Shown here one piece after another: positions 53,253-60,360 of a stretch of 64,000 nucleotides of DNA. Within the stretch, counting starts at the first letter, position 1. Each line of letters begins with the position of its first letter. The stretch covers positions 186,001 through 250,000 of the forward strand of contig NZ_JAQZAM010000005.1 in assembly GCF_028737215.1 (NCBI RefSeq), in the 5' to 3' direction. Origin of the DNA: Actinomycetospora chibensis (GTDB taxonomy: Bacteria; Actinomycetota; Actinomycetes; Mycobacteriales; Pseudonocardiaceae). Below the pieces are notes generated by a model. That model saw nothing but the letters and a program-made list of their open reading frames with translations. It searched no databases and was not told where the DNA came from. A program made the position numbers and the translations under genes.

Positions 53253-54046
53253 GAGAGGAGCCACTCCGCGGTTCGAGATACGGAGTATGTGTACGACTCA
53301 CCCGGTTCGACACCTCTCCTTCGGATCCGATCTTCAGAGCACCACTGCGCAGCGTCTGTACCGCCGCGCTGTTTGAGCGCTCTGAGCTCTTGGACTTGCC
53401 CGGCGGTTGGGAGAAGCTCGAATACGTGCGCAACAAGCATCTCGAGACCGTTGGAATACTCACTGTACTGAAGAGAATCGACGTGTTTGCGTACGAAGTC
53501 GAACTTAATAGACTTGAAGTTCTCTGCCGAGAGGATTCCTGTGTCTATTAGCTCCTCAGAGAATTCTCTCCAGATGCCGACTTCGCGGTTCTTGCCGCTG
53601 TCGAACCATTTCATGAAACGGGGTAGATACTGACCGCGAATTCGGATACGGAGGTCGTCTGCACTAACGTCGTCGATGGGAATTAGATTATCACTCAGAA
53701 CGCCCCACGAGTTGAACCTGTCGCGGATTGTTTGATTGAACTTGTAGACACCGCCGGCTGGTTGGAACTGATTGGGTATCCGCCTTCCGCGTAAGAGCAA
53801 GTACTTGCCGTCGATCTCTATCCGAATCAGGTACGAGATCGATAATCTGACGTACCGCTTTCGATAGCGCACGGACTGAGCGCTCAGCTTGAGATATCCG
53901 GAGTTGCCCGACACCCGGTCGCCGATCGGGATTATCAGCCCCGTCACCGCTCCCGTCAGCAGGCCGGCTAGCACGGCATCGGTAACAAAGAACAGCGCGA
54001 TGACAGACGCTACTGCAATCAAGATGTAGACAGCTAACCTTCGCAA
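53249..54046 (-). CDS. Two-TM SMODS-associated NUDIX protein (likely CBASS effector)
   Basis: Protein of 265 residues with two N-terminal TM helices (about 3-21 and 24-42). A NUDIX domain follows: YLIRIEIDGKYLLLRGRR, NQFQPAGGVYKF (~93-103) and a Nudix-box-like WREFSEELIDTG (159-170), degenerate in spacing. This matches the SMODS-associating NUDIX family linked to CD-NTases, so it is the probable membrane effector triggered by the cyclic nucleotide. The start is TTG at 54046 with GAGGAG eight bases upstream, overlapping the PP2C gene by 13 bases. It is unusual that it is transcribed towards the CD-NTase/RT operon rather than with it. Confidence 0.8.
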   Translation of the reverse strand: MRRLAVYILIAVASVIALFFVTDAVLAGLLTGAVTGLIIPIGDRVSGNSGYLKLSAQSVRYRKRYVRLSISYLIRIEIDGKYLLLRGRRIPNQFQPAGGVYKFNQTIRDRFNSWGVLSDNLIPIDDVSADDLRIRIRGQYLPRFMKWFDSGKNREVGIWREFSEELIDTGILSAENFKSIKFDFVRKHVDSLQYSEYSNGLEMLVAHVFELLPTAGQVQELRALKQRGGTDAAQWCSEDRIRRRGVEPGESYTYSVSRTAEWLLS

Positions 54047-54900
54047 GAATCTGCTCCTCGATCGGCTTCTGATAGCGGACCCGCTACCGCGTCGGTCAGC
54101 ATCACTGCCACAGTCTTATCGTCGTGGCGCTTCGATCTAGGTCGCATTCGGCCGTCTGGATCGCACTCTTCCTCCCAGTCGTGAAGTTCCTGAAGAACGC
54201 TCAAGATACGGCCGCTAGTCAGGGCTTCTCGCTCGACTTTTCGGATTTCTTCTACGGCACCAGCAGCGCCGTCTGTCGAAACGACGAGCAGGTCGAGAAG
54301 TCCCCAGTCGATATGCATACATTCGGCGTAAGCAGCCGCGTTGACCGACGCCTCGGCAATCCAGTAGCCGTCGTCGCTGTTGCGAAGGGGAGCCTCTGCA
54401 CGTTGAATTCTGGCTAGAATACTTCGATGCTCGTCGTCAAAGCCGCTCCCCGCTGCCAGTCGGTCCCTATAGCGACCTCGTAATTCGGGCGCGATATGGT
54501 CCATCGGGTGTTGGATAATAGAGCGTTGGCTACCGTCGGTGAAGTACGCCGATATGGGACTATCGCCGAGAACTAGGACATCGACACCCGCACTGCCCGA
54601 CCGCGCGATGCTGACAGTGGAAGAGGGGCTCTTCCCGGGAATCAGCGCGAGCTTGTCGGCGGTATGACGGATTGCTTGGCTGAGGGCGTCCCGGAGGTCG
54701 ATGCCCTCGTGGCGGACGATCTCTTCGATCAAGACCGACCCGAGGGTGTCGACATACTCGCCAGCGTCGGGGCTCACGCTGGGGTCGTAGGCCGACGCGC
54801 CGTCGAGGACGACGACGAGGCCGTCGGCGGTGAAGCAGCGGTCTTGGCCTGCCCCCTCACCCGCGGACAGGACGGCATACTCGATGTGCGGGGGTGCCAT
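54034..54900 (-). CDS. PP2C-family protein phosphatase
   Basis: Protein of 288 residues with PP2C metal-binding signatures: GQDRCF, VVVLDGAS (Asp33), VLVLGDSPISAYF (Asp113), VVSTDGAAG (Asp210) and a terminal DDKTVAVML. It should dephosphorylate a Ser/Thr protein. ATG at 54900 overlaps the HTH gene stop (TGATG), and its end overlaps the NUDIX start by 13 bases, so HTH, PP2C and NUDIX proteins are translationally coupled. A PP2C is not a standard CBASS component. No kinase gene is nearby. It may reset or sense the defence system or serve the element itself. Confidence 0.85.
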   Translation of the reverse strand: MAPPHIEYAVLSAGEGAGQDRCFTADGLVVVLDGASAYDPSVSPDAGEYVDTLGSVLIEEIVRHEGIDLRDALSQAIRHTADKLALIPGKSPSSTVSIARSGSAGVDVLVLGDSPISAYFTDGSQRSIIQHPMDHIAPELRGRYRDRLAAGSGFDDEHRSILARIQRAEAPLRNSDDGYWIAEASVNAAAYAECMHIDWGLLDLLVVSTDGAAGAVEEIRKVEREALTSGRILSVLQELHDWEEECDPDGRMRPRSKRHDDKTVAVMLTDAVAGPLSEADRGADSCEG

Positions 54901-55736
54901 CAGCTCCACCGTATGGGGCCGGCCAGCACGTCGACGCGCGTCGGCTTCTGATCTTCGAAGGTTCCACGGACGACCATGGAGAACGAGGTCTCCCCCATCT
55001 CGCGCCACGTTTCTTGCAACCCGGCAGCAAGGTGCGTCGCAGCAGCTATCGAACCCAGAGCGTGAACGCCGGCGAGGTGCACGATGACGTGGTCATCGCC
55101 CTGGTGGCGGGCAAGGTAGGCGACGTCCCGCTCGTCGTGGCGATCGTCGTCGATGGGCGAGGCAAACTGTTCCCCTGTGTCGCGACGCTCGAGCACCCAT
55201 CGGCCGCCCTCGAGCTGAACGAAGCTGAGCACGGGGTCTCGAGCCAGCAGCTCGCCGCCGACAGGCGCGGAGACAGGCCCACAAATGACCACGGCATCGC
55301 CGGCCGGCGTCCAGGGCTGCTCGGGGTCGACGCGGTATCGCTCGCTGTGGAACGCCAGCCGGTGGAGCTCGGCGGTCATGATGTCGGCCGTCTCGTCGTC
55401 CTCGGAGGCAATGACGAGGTCACGCCGGCCAGGGAAGACCCGGCCCGGGATGGCGATGGTGATCGGTCCGACGCCGTAGAACGCCCGCTCCGGCACCGGC
55501 GCAGTCTGCCTGATCTGAGTGATCCGACCCTTGGTGAGCCCGAAGGCCTTGGCGACCTCGGTGTAGCTGCCGCCGAGCTGATCGCGGGCCTCCTCGATCG
55601 CGGCCCGGCGCAGTCGCGCCAGCTCGGTCGAGCGCTGCTGGTAGAGCGCGAGCAGCTCGGTCGCACGCCGGCCCCGAATGATCGGGTCGGGTTCACGCCG
55701 CAGGGCGTGGAACTCCTCGGCGTCGGGCTCGGACAC
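54900..55736 (-). CDS. HTH regulator with uncharacterised C-terminal domain
   Basis: Protein of 278 residues. An N-terminal helix-turn-helix lies at ~55-80 (LGGSYTEVAKAFGLTKGRITQIRQ). The C-terminal ~190 residues are alpha/beta, with VVICGPVSAPVGGELLARDPVLSF, DVAYLARHQGDDHVIVHLAGVHALGSIAAATHLAAGL and SFSMVVRGTF; the glycine-containing first strand suggests a Rossmann-like ligand-binding fold, but I cannot name the family. The gene is high-GC, unlike the NUDIX gene. Three palindromic sites lie between its start and the divergent transfer operon. It probably represses both directions and could sense a nucleotide. Confidence 0.72.
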   Translation of the reverse strand: MSEPDAEEFHALRREPDPIIRGRRATELLALYQQRSTELARLRRAAIEEARDQLGGSYTEVAKAFGLTKGRITQIRQTAPVPERAFYGVGPITIAIPGRVFPGRRDLVIASEDDETADIMTAELHRLAFHSERYRVDPEQPWTPAGDAVVICGPVSAPVGGELLARDPVLSFVQLEGGRWVLERRDTGEQFASPIDDDRHDERDVAYLARHQGDDHVIVHLAGVHALGSIAAATHLAAGLQETWREMGETSFSMVVRGTFEDQKPTRVDVLAGPIRWS

Positions 55737-55743
55737 CGGTCAA

Positions 55744-55843
55744 GTTTAGGGGCCTGTACCAGTGGGGGTCGAGGCTGCTAGCTTGTTTAGACCCCTACAC
55801 ACGCAGGTGGCTGCGCTGCGCCGCAGTGTTTAGGCCCCTGAAC
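55744..55843. promoter_or_regulatory. Three palindromic operators between HTH gene and transfer operon
   Basis: GTTTAGGGGCCTGTAC (55744), GTTTAGACCCCTACAC (55785) and GTTTAGGCCCCTGAAC (55828), spaced 41 and 43 bp, about four helical turns. Each fits GTTTAGG-NN-CCTGAAC. A fourth copy is at 48329 upstream of rep. Probable binding sites of the HTH protein. Confidence 0.7.
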
Positions 55844-55860
55844 GACGAGGAGACGCTCCA

Positions 55861-56274
55861 GTGATCCAGAACTTCGCCATCGACCAGGCAGCGACCTTCG
55901 AGTCGCTGCTGTTCCTGTCCTGCGAGCCCAAGACCGCGTTCGGGGACTCGTTCCGGCAGGAGACCACCAAGGACGGGTTGCCGAAGTGGGAGGCCCAGCT
56001 CGTCGCTCGCTTCCGGCAGTTCGGGCGGGCCACCAACGAGATCATCAAGGTCGGTCTCGTCGCCGAGCGCGCCCCGGCCGACGACCTCGCGCCGGCCACG
56101 CCCGTCGATCTGGTCGGCTTTGAGATCGGCGTGATGGACAAGAAGGACCGCAACGGCAACGTCACCGGGGCTCAGGTCTGGTACCGGTGCCAGGAGGTCC
56201 GGGCCCTCGCGTCCACGACCCCGCGCCAGCGACGAAACGAGGCGGCCGCGCAGTCCGAGGCGGCGGCGTCATGA
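55861..56274 (+). CDS. Conserved AICE-type hypothetical protein
   Basis: Protein of 137 residues (IDQAATFESLLFLSCEPKTAFGDSFRQETTKDGLPKWEAQLVARF), soluble, with a central beta-rich region and a charged C-terminal tail. No named domain is recognised. It is first in the operon leading to WhiB, FtsK and integrase, overlaps WhiB by four bases (ATGA), and has a GAGGAG site and the third palindromic operator directly upstream. A DNA-binding or single-strand-binding role is possible but not shown. Confidence 0.75.
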   Translation: MIQNFAIDQAATFESLLFLSCEPKTAFGDSFRQETTKDGLPKWEAQLVARFRQFGRATNEIIKVGLVAERAPADDLAPATPVDLVGFEIGVMDKKDRNGNVTGAQVWYRCQEVRALASTTPRQRRNEAAAQSEAAAS

Positions 56275-56627
56275 GCTGGCAGACGCGCGCGGCCTGCCGC
56301 GACACCGACCCGGAGCTGTTCTTCCCGCCCACCGAGGACGACACAGCGCCGATCGTCGCCCGCCACCTCTCCGCTGTGCGGCCGGTGTGCGGGCGCTGCC
56401 CGGTCCAGTCCGAGTGCCTGACCTGGGCGCTCGACACCGGCCAAGACGTCGGTATCTGGGCCGCCACCACGCCCACCGAGCGGCGCGCCATCCGCCGCCA
56501 GCGTCTCGCCGGGGTCCCCGACCCGATCGCGGACCGGGAGCCGGCGTGCGCGGCCTGCTCGCTGCTGTTTCCCGTGCCCGCTGTCGACGGATCGCTCTGC
56601 TCGACCTGCCAGGAGACGGGAGCGTGA
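56271..56627 (+). CDS. WhiB-family regulator with extra C-terminal Cys pairs
   Basis: Protein of 118 residues. The four WhiB iron-sulphur cysteines are Cys9, Cys40, Cys43 and Cys49, followed by the GIWAATTPTERR turn and basic helix. Beyond the usual end lie two further C-x2-C pairs (93/96 and 110/113) that look like a small zinc ribbon. ATGA and GTGA overlaps join it to the genes on either side. WhiB-like proteins are frequent in actinobacterial mobile elements and probably regulate transfer functions in response to redox state. Confidence 0.9.
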   Translation: MSWQTRAACRDTDPELFFPPTEDDTAPIVARHLSAVRPVCGRCPVQSECLTWALDTGQDVGIWAATTPTERRAIRRQRLAGVPDPIADREPACAACSLLFPVPAVDGSLCSTCQETGA

Positions 56628-57871
56628 CCGTGTCCGAGACCCACGCCCTCGAGCGGTTCTCCGGCAGCAGAGCCGGCCCTGGCTTCCTCGGGCGGCTGCG
56701 CGAGCGCCAGGCCCGCCGCGAGTACGAGGCTTCGATCGTCGCCTACGCCGACGTGATGCGCGGCGTCTTCCGCGAGGCGTGCGCCGGTCTGAACATCTGC
56801 CACTACGTCCAGGTCGCCGCCGGCGTCACCGTCCGCACACCGCGCGTCGGGGAGGTCCGCGTCGGCCCGCCTACCTCGCTGACTGTGGAGCTGCTGCCCG
56901 GCCAGGAGCCAGGCGACTTCACGGCCAAGGAGAACGGGCCCCGGCTCGCGCACACCCTCGGCGCCCACGGGCTGCGGGTCGAGCCGATCGCCGGGCGCTG
57001 GGTTCGGCTGCACCTGCTCGACGCCGACCCGCTGCGCGACGACTTCGGCCTCCCGCCGGCGGTCGTCCACTCTGGAGGCGAGGCCGTGGTCCTGGGCCGC
57101 ATCGAGGACGGCGTCACGCTCGGGCACGCCATCACCGACCCGGCGCACCTGGCCGTGCAGGGCATGAACGGCTCTGGGAAGTCGGTCTTCACCTACGGGC
57201 TGCTCTCCCAGCTCGCCGCCGCGCCCGACGTCCTGATTGCCGGCTCGGACATCACCGGCCTGCTGCTCGGTCGGTCCTGGGACGGCACGATCCACCGCGC
57301 TCACCAGGTCACCGGCACTGCGGACATCGCCGCGCACGCCGTGCTGCTCGAGGACTTGGTGGCCGAGATGGACCGCCGGCTCGCGACCATCCCGCCGCGC
57401 CGAGACAAGGTCGTGCCCTCGGCGGACTGCCCCACGGTGCTCGTCGCACTCGAGGAGTTCCCCGGTCTGCTGCGGGCCGCGGACGGGCTGCCGAAGCCCA
57501 AGCGGGGCGAGGGCGTGCCGGTCGGCGACCGTATCCGTACCGCGGTTCTCCGGCTCCTGAGCGAGGGGCGGAAGGCCGCGTTCCGGATGCTGATGCTGGC
57601 CCAGCGCTTCGAGGCCACGGCGGTGGGTGGCGGCTACGCCCGCGATCAGTTCGCCCTGAGGCTGAGCTTCAGGGTTCCGGCCGACTCGCTGGAGATGCTC
57701 CACGGCACCGATGCCCGCCGGCTGGGCCAGGAGCACGCCAACGCCGATCCCGGCGTCGCCTACCTGTCAGGACTTGGCAGGGACTGCGAGCGCATCCGCG
57801 TGCCGTACCTGGGCGAGTACGGCGAGTACGTCGACCGCGTCCAGCGCTATGGACGGCGGGCCCAGTCATGA
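56624..57871 (+). CDS. FtsK/SpoIIIE-type DNA translocase (TraB-like)
   Basis: Protein of 415 residues. The ATPase core has Walker A QGMNGSGKSVFTYG (~180), Walker-B-like PTVLVALEEFPGLL, and the FtsK-type AFRMLMLAQRFEAT and FALRLSFRVPADSLEMLHG segments. No long N-terminal TM region is present; the small membrane protein encoded next (ATGA overlap) may supply one. In AICEs this protein moves double-stranded DNA between mycelial cells. GTG at 56624 overlaps the WhiB stop. Confidence 0.9.
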   Translation: MTVSETHALERFSGSRAGPGFLGRLRERQARREYEASIVAYADVMRGVFREACAGLNICHYVQVAAGVTVRTPRVGEVRVGPPTSLTVELLPGQEPGDFTAKENGPRLAHTLGAHGLRVEPIAGRWVRLHLLDADPLRDDFGLPPAVVHSGGEAVVLGRIEDGVTLGHAITDPAHLAVQGMNGSGKSVFTYGLLSQLAAAPDVLIAGSDITGLLLGRSWDGTIHRAHQVTGTADIAAHAVLLEDLVAEMDRRLATIPPRRDKVVPSADCPTVLVALEEFPGLLRAADGLPKPKRGEGVPVGDRIRTAVLRLLSEGRKAAFRMLMLAQRFEATAVGGGYARDQFALRLSFRVPADSLEMLHGTDARRLGQEHANADPGVAYLSGLGRDCERIRVPYLGEYGEYVDRVQRYGRRAQS

Positions 57872-58095
57872 ACCTGATCGCGATCGTCATCATCGCCGGC
57901 CTCGTCACCGCCCTGCTCATCAAGAGCCGCCGCGCTGCGCCAGCGCTCGCCTCCGGCGTCGTGACCCTCGTCCTCCTCTTCGCCGCCTTCCCGACCCTCG
58001 GGCCTGCGGTGTCGAGCAGCGCCGGGGAGTTCGCCCACCAGCTCGGCGCAGCCACCGACCGCGCCGCTGACGTCCCCGAGGAGGAGCCCCGATGA
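57868..58095 (+). CDS. Small membrane protein of the transfer operon
   Basis: Protein of 75 residues with two hydrophobic segments (MNLIAIVIIAGLVTALLI and ALASGVVTLVLLFAAFPTLG) and an acidic C-terminus. It overlaps FtsK upstream and the next gene downstream by four bases each. It resembles the short Spd-type proteins encoded next to the translocase in AICEs; an exact assignment cannot be made. Confidence 0.75.
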   Translation: MNLIAIVIIAGLVTALLIKSRRAAPALASGVVTLVLLFAAFPTLGPAVSSSAGEFAHQLGAATDRAADVPEEEPR

Positions 58096-58631
58096 CGACG
58101 ACCGTCTCCGAGCAGGTCGGGACCGCGGCCGGCGCCGTCCGCGCGGCCAACCACACCGCGATGAGCGCCGCGCTGACCGCGTCCGAGACCTCGGCCGTCG
58201 TCGGGGCCGTGACCGACCTGGCGCACCGGCTCCCGCAGCTCCTCGAGCACATCGCCCGGCCGCTGCGCACCGCCGATCCCGTCGACTACCGCGACGACCG
58301 CGGCAGCGACCCGATCCACGCGCTGCGCCAGGCGCGCGCCGCGCTGAACGACGCCCGCGACGTCTTCGAGGCGCTCGCCGGCCACCTCGACCGCGCCCAC
58401 TACCACCTCGGGCACCTCAGCCCGTCCGACCCGGAGGACAGCACCGTGAACACCACCAAGTACCTGTGGCGCGTCGAAGAGGTCGCCGAGCTGCTGGGCA
58501 TCTGCCGCTCGCGGGTCTTCGGGCTGATGAACGTCGGCGAGCTCGCGTCGGTGAAGATCGGCAGCAGCCGGCGCGTGCCCGACCAGGCCGTCCGCGACTA
58601 CGTGGCCCGGCTCTCCGAGGGCGCGGCGTGA
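58092..58631 (+). CDS. Helical protein fused to an excisionase-type HTH
   Basis: 179 residues. Residues 1-115 are helical (VGAVTDLAHRLPQLLEHIARPL, ALRQARAALNDARDVFEALAGHL), of a kind often seen as a separate gene before xis. Residues ~120-179 form a MerR/excisionase-like HTH (YLWRVEEVAELLGICRSRVFGLM, RVPDQAVRDYVARL). An internal GTG at 58446 has GGAGG seven bases upstream, so a stand-alone Xis of ~61 residues could also be made. It overlaps the integrase start by one base (TGATG). Confidence 0.82.
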   Translation: MTTTVSEQVGTAAGAVRAANHTAMSAALTASETSAVVGAVTDLAHRLPQLLEHIARPLRTADPVDYRDDRGSDPIHALRQARAALNDARDVFEALAGHLDRAHYHLGHLSPSDPEDSTVNTTKYLWRVEEVAELLGICRSRVFGLMNVGELASVKIGSSRRVPDQAVRDYVARLSEGAA

Positions 58632-59885
58632 TGGGCACCCGCAAGCCCAACCAGCGTTCCTCGATCTTCGAGGGTGCGGACGGCTACTGGCACGGCTACG
58701 TGACCGTCGGACACAAGCCCGACGGCCGGCTCGACCGCCGGCACCTGCAAGCCACCACCGAGGCCGGGGTGACCAAGCGGGTCCGCAAGCTCGAGCAGGA
58801 CCGGGAGCGCGGCGAGACCAAGAAGGCCGGCCGCGCGCCCACCGTCGCCTCGTGGATGACCACCTACCTCGACACGATCGCCCCGCAGCGGGTCACGCCG
58901 AAGACGCTGGACGCCTACTGGTCGCAGGCCACGAACTGGATCATCCCGAACGTCGGTCGGCACCGGCTCGACCGTCTCTCGCCCGAACACCTGGATCGTC
59001 TCTACGCGGTGATGCTCGACGCCGGCCGGGCGCCGTCGATGGTGCTCAAGACCCACCGCATCCTGTCCCGCGCGCTCAAGATCGCTCACCGGCGCGGGCA
59101 CGTGAACCGCAACGTCGCGCTCTTAGTCGACCCGCCGTCGTCACCCGAGGTTGAACAGCAGCAGCTCACCCTCGCCGAGGCCCGCAAGGTCCTCGCGGCC
59201 ACGGCCGAGCTGCGCAACGGGACCCGCTGGACGGTCGCGCTGTCGGCGGGTCTGCGGCAGGGCGAGGCCCTCGGGCTGCGCTGGGAGTATGTCGACCTCG
59301 ACACCGGGGACGTGAAGGTCTGGTGGCAGCTCCAGCGCAACCGCTGGCGGCACGGCTGCGACGACGCGCACGTGTGCGGCGAGCGCCTGCACCGACCGAC
59401 GTGCCCGAAGGACTGCCGGCGCCACGCCACGGCCTGCCCGCAGCGCTACGGCGGTGGGCTCGTCTTCCGCCGACCCAAGGGCAAGAGCCGGCGCACGGTC
59501 ACCCTGCCGACCCGCCTCGTCGCCGCGCTGCGCGAGCACAAGGCGGCCGGCCCAGGACCTCGAGCGTGAACGCGCCGGGGAGCAGTGGCAGGACCAGGAC
59601 CTCGTGTTCGCCACTGAGACCGGCCGCCCCGTCGATCCGCGCCGGGACTGGGCGGAGTGGAAGACGATCCTGCGCGAGGCCGGAGTCCGCGAGGTCCGCG
59701 TCCACGACATGCGCCACACCGCGGGGACGCTGCTCGTGGCCCAGGGCGTGCACATCCGCGCGGTGCAGGAAATCCTCGGCCACTCCGACGTGCGGACCAC
59801 GCAGGGCTACACGCACATCGGCTCCGAGGTCGCCCGCGACGCGGCACGACGGATGGACTCGGCGCTGTGGGGCGACGATGCCTGA
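58631..59885 (+). pseudogene. Tyrosine integrase, disrupted by a +1 frameshift
   Basis: Phage-type integrase. The first frame (58631-59569) holds the SAM-like DNA-binding domain and catalytic Arg209 (LSAGLRQGEALGLRW), plus a Cys-rich insertion (CDDAHVCGERLHRPTCPKDC). It runs out of frame after LREHKAA. The second frame continues with LERERAGEQWQDQDLVF, HDMRHTAGTLL, LGHSDVRTTQGYTHI and a stop at 59885. Removing one G from the GGCCGGCCC run near 59552 restores a normal protein of ~417 residues with the full R-H-x-x-R-H-Y set. It is either a real inactivation, leaving E3 stranded, or a sequencing error in a GC run. Confidence 0.85.
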
Positions 59886-60213
59886 GCGCCCGATCGAGGA
59901 GCCGCCGCTGCGGCTCACGCCGCCCTACGACCGTGAGGACCGCTCGCTGTTCCGGCAGCGCTGGGAGGACGCCGAGACCCACCGCAACCGGCAGCGCAAG
60001 CGCAAGACCGCCGTCCTGCTCGAGGCGCTCGCCGACGTCGAGCTCAGCGGCTACGAGCGTCGCTGCCTGACGTGGGTGGCCGCCTGGGAGACGCACATGG
60101 TCGCCACGCTCGCGTCGCTGATGCGTCGGTCCTTCGCCGCCGGCGTCGAGGCGGCCCGTGAACAGAACTGCAACGACAACTGCAACGACGCCGACCGGGA
60201 GCAGGCTTCCTAG
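59878..60213 (+). CDS. Conserved int-adjacent AICE protein
   Basis: Protein of 111 residues, highly charged: REDRSLFRQRWEDAETHRNRQRKRKTAVLLEALADVELSGYERRCLTWVAAWETHMVATLASLMRRSFAAG. It overlaps the integrase stop by eight bases. A relic of the same gene is at 32926-33130. The final codons (NCNDNCNDA) overlap the 12-bp-period arm repeats, so coding and integrase-site functions share this DNA. Function unknown; a role in integration/excision control is possible. Confidence 0.8.
   Translation: MPERPIEEPPLRLTPPYDREDRSLFRQRWEDAETHRNRQRKRKTAVLLEALADVELSGYERRCLTWVAAWETHMVATLASLMRRSFAAGVEAAREQNCNDNCNDADREQAS
60168..60189 (+). repeat. Arm-type direct repeat pair left of the tRNA core
   Basis: CTGCAACGAC at 60168 and 60180 (12-bp period), ending 47 bp before the 44-bp core in the tRNA gene. 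Same sequence, period and orientation as the pair at 48365-48386. Confidence 0.7.
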
Positions 60214-60235
60214 GAGGGAAACCTGCTGGTCAGGG

Positions 60236-60312
60236 TGGAGCCGCCTTCGGGATTCGAACCCGAGACCTACGCATTACGAGTGCGTTGCTCTGGCCAGCTG
60301 AGCTAAGGCGGC
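60236..60312 (-). tRNA. tRNA-Thr (anticodon CGT)
   Basis: The minus strand folds as a full cloverleaf of 77 nt including an encoded CCA: acceptor GCCGCCT/AGGCGGC, D arm GCTC/GAGC, anticodon stem ACGCA/TGCGT with loop CTCGTAA (anticodon CGT), T arm TCGGG/CCCGA with TTCGAAT. The 3' 44 bp (60237-60280) are the integration core shared with att2 and att3. The gene is intact because the integrated element restores its 3' end. Confidence 0.97.
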
Positions 60313-60360
60313 AGTGCGAAGGAGTCTAGGCCAGGGCCCCGGCCCGAGGACGAGGCGGGT

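Larger units (their letters stand above)
48225..60280. mobile_element. Actinomycete integrative (AICE-type) element E3 with defence cargo
   Basis: About 12 kb between identical 44-bp cores, the right one inside tRNA-Thr(CGT). Element genes: Rep (48820), WhiB (56271), FtsK-type translocase (56624), small membrane protein, Xis-like HTH (58092) and tyrosine integrase (58631, frameshifted). Cargo at 50.3-55.7 kb: CD-NTase, reverse transcriptase, 2TM-NUDIX, PP2C and HTH regulator. The rep/FtsK/int layout matches the AICE family. Confidence 0.88.

Noticed and set aside
50347..54046. Type II or III CBASS
   Set aside because: No E1/E2-like, JAB, HORMA or TRIP13-like gene is present next to the CD-NTase.
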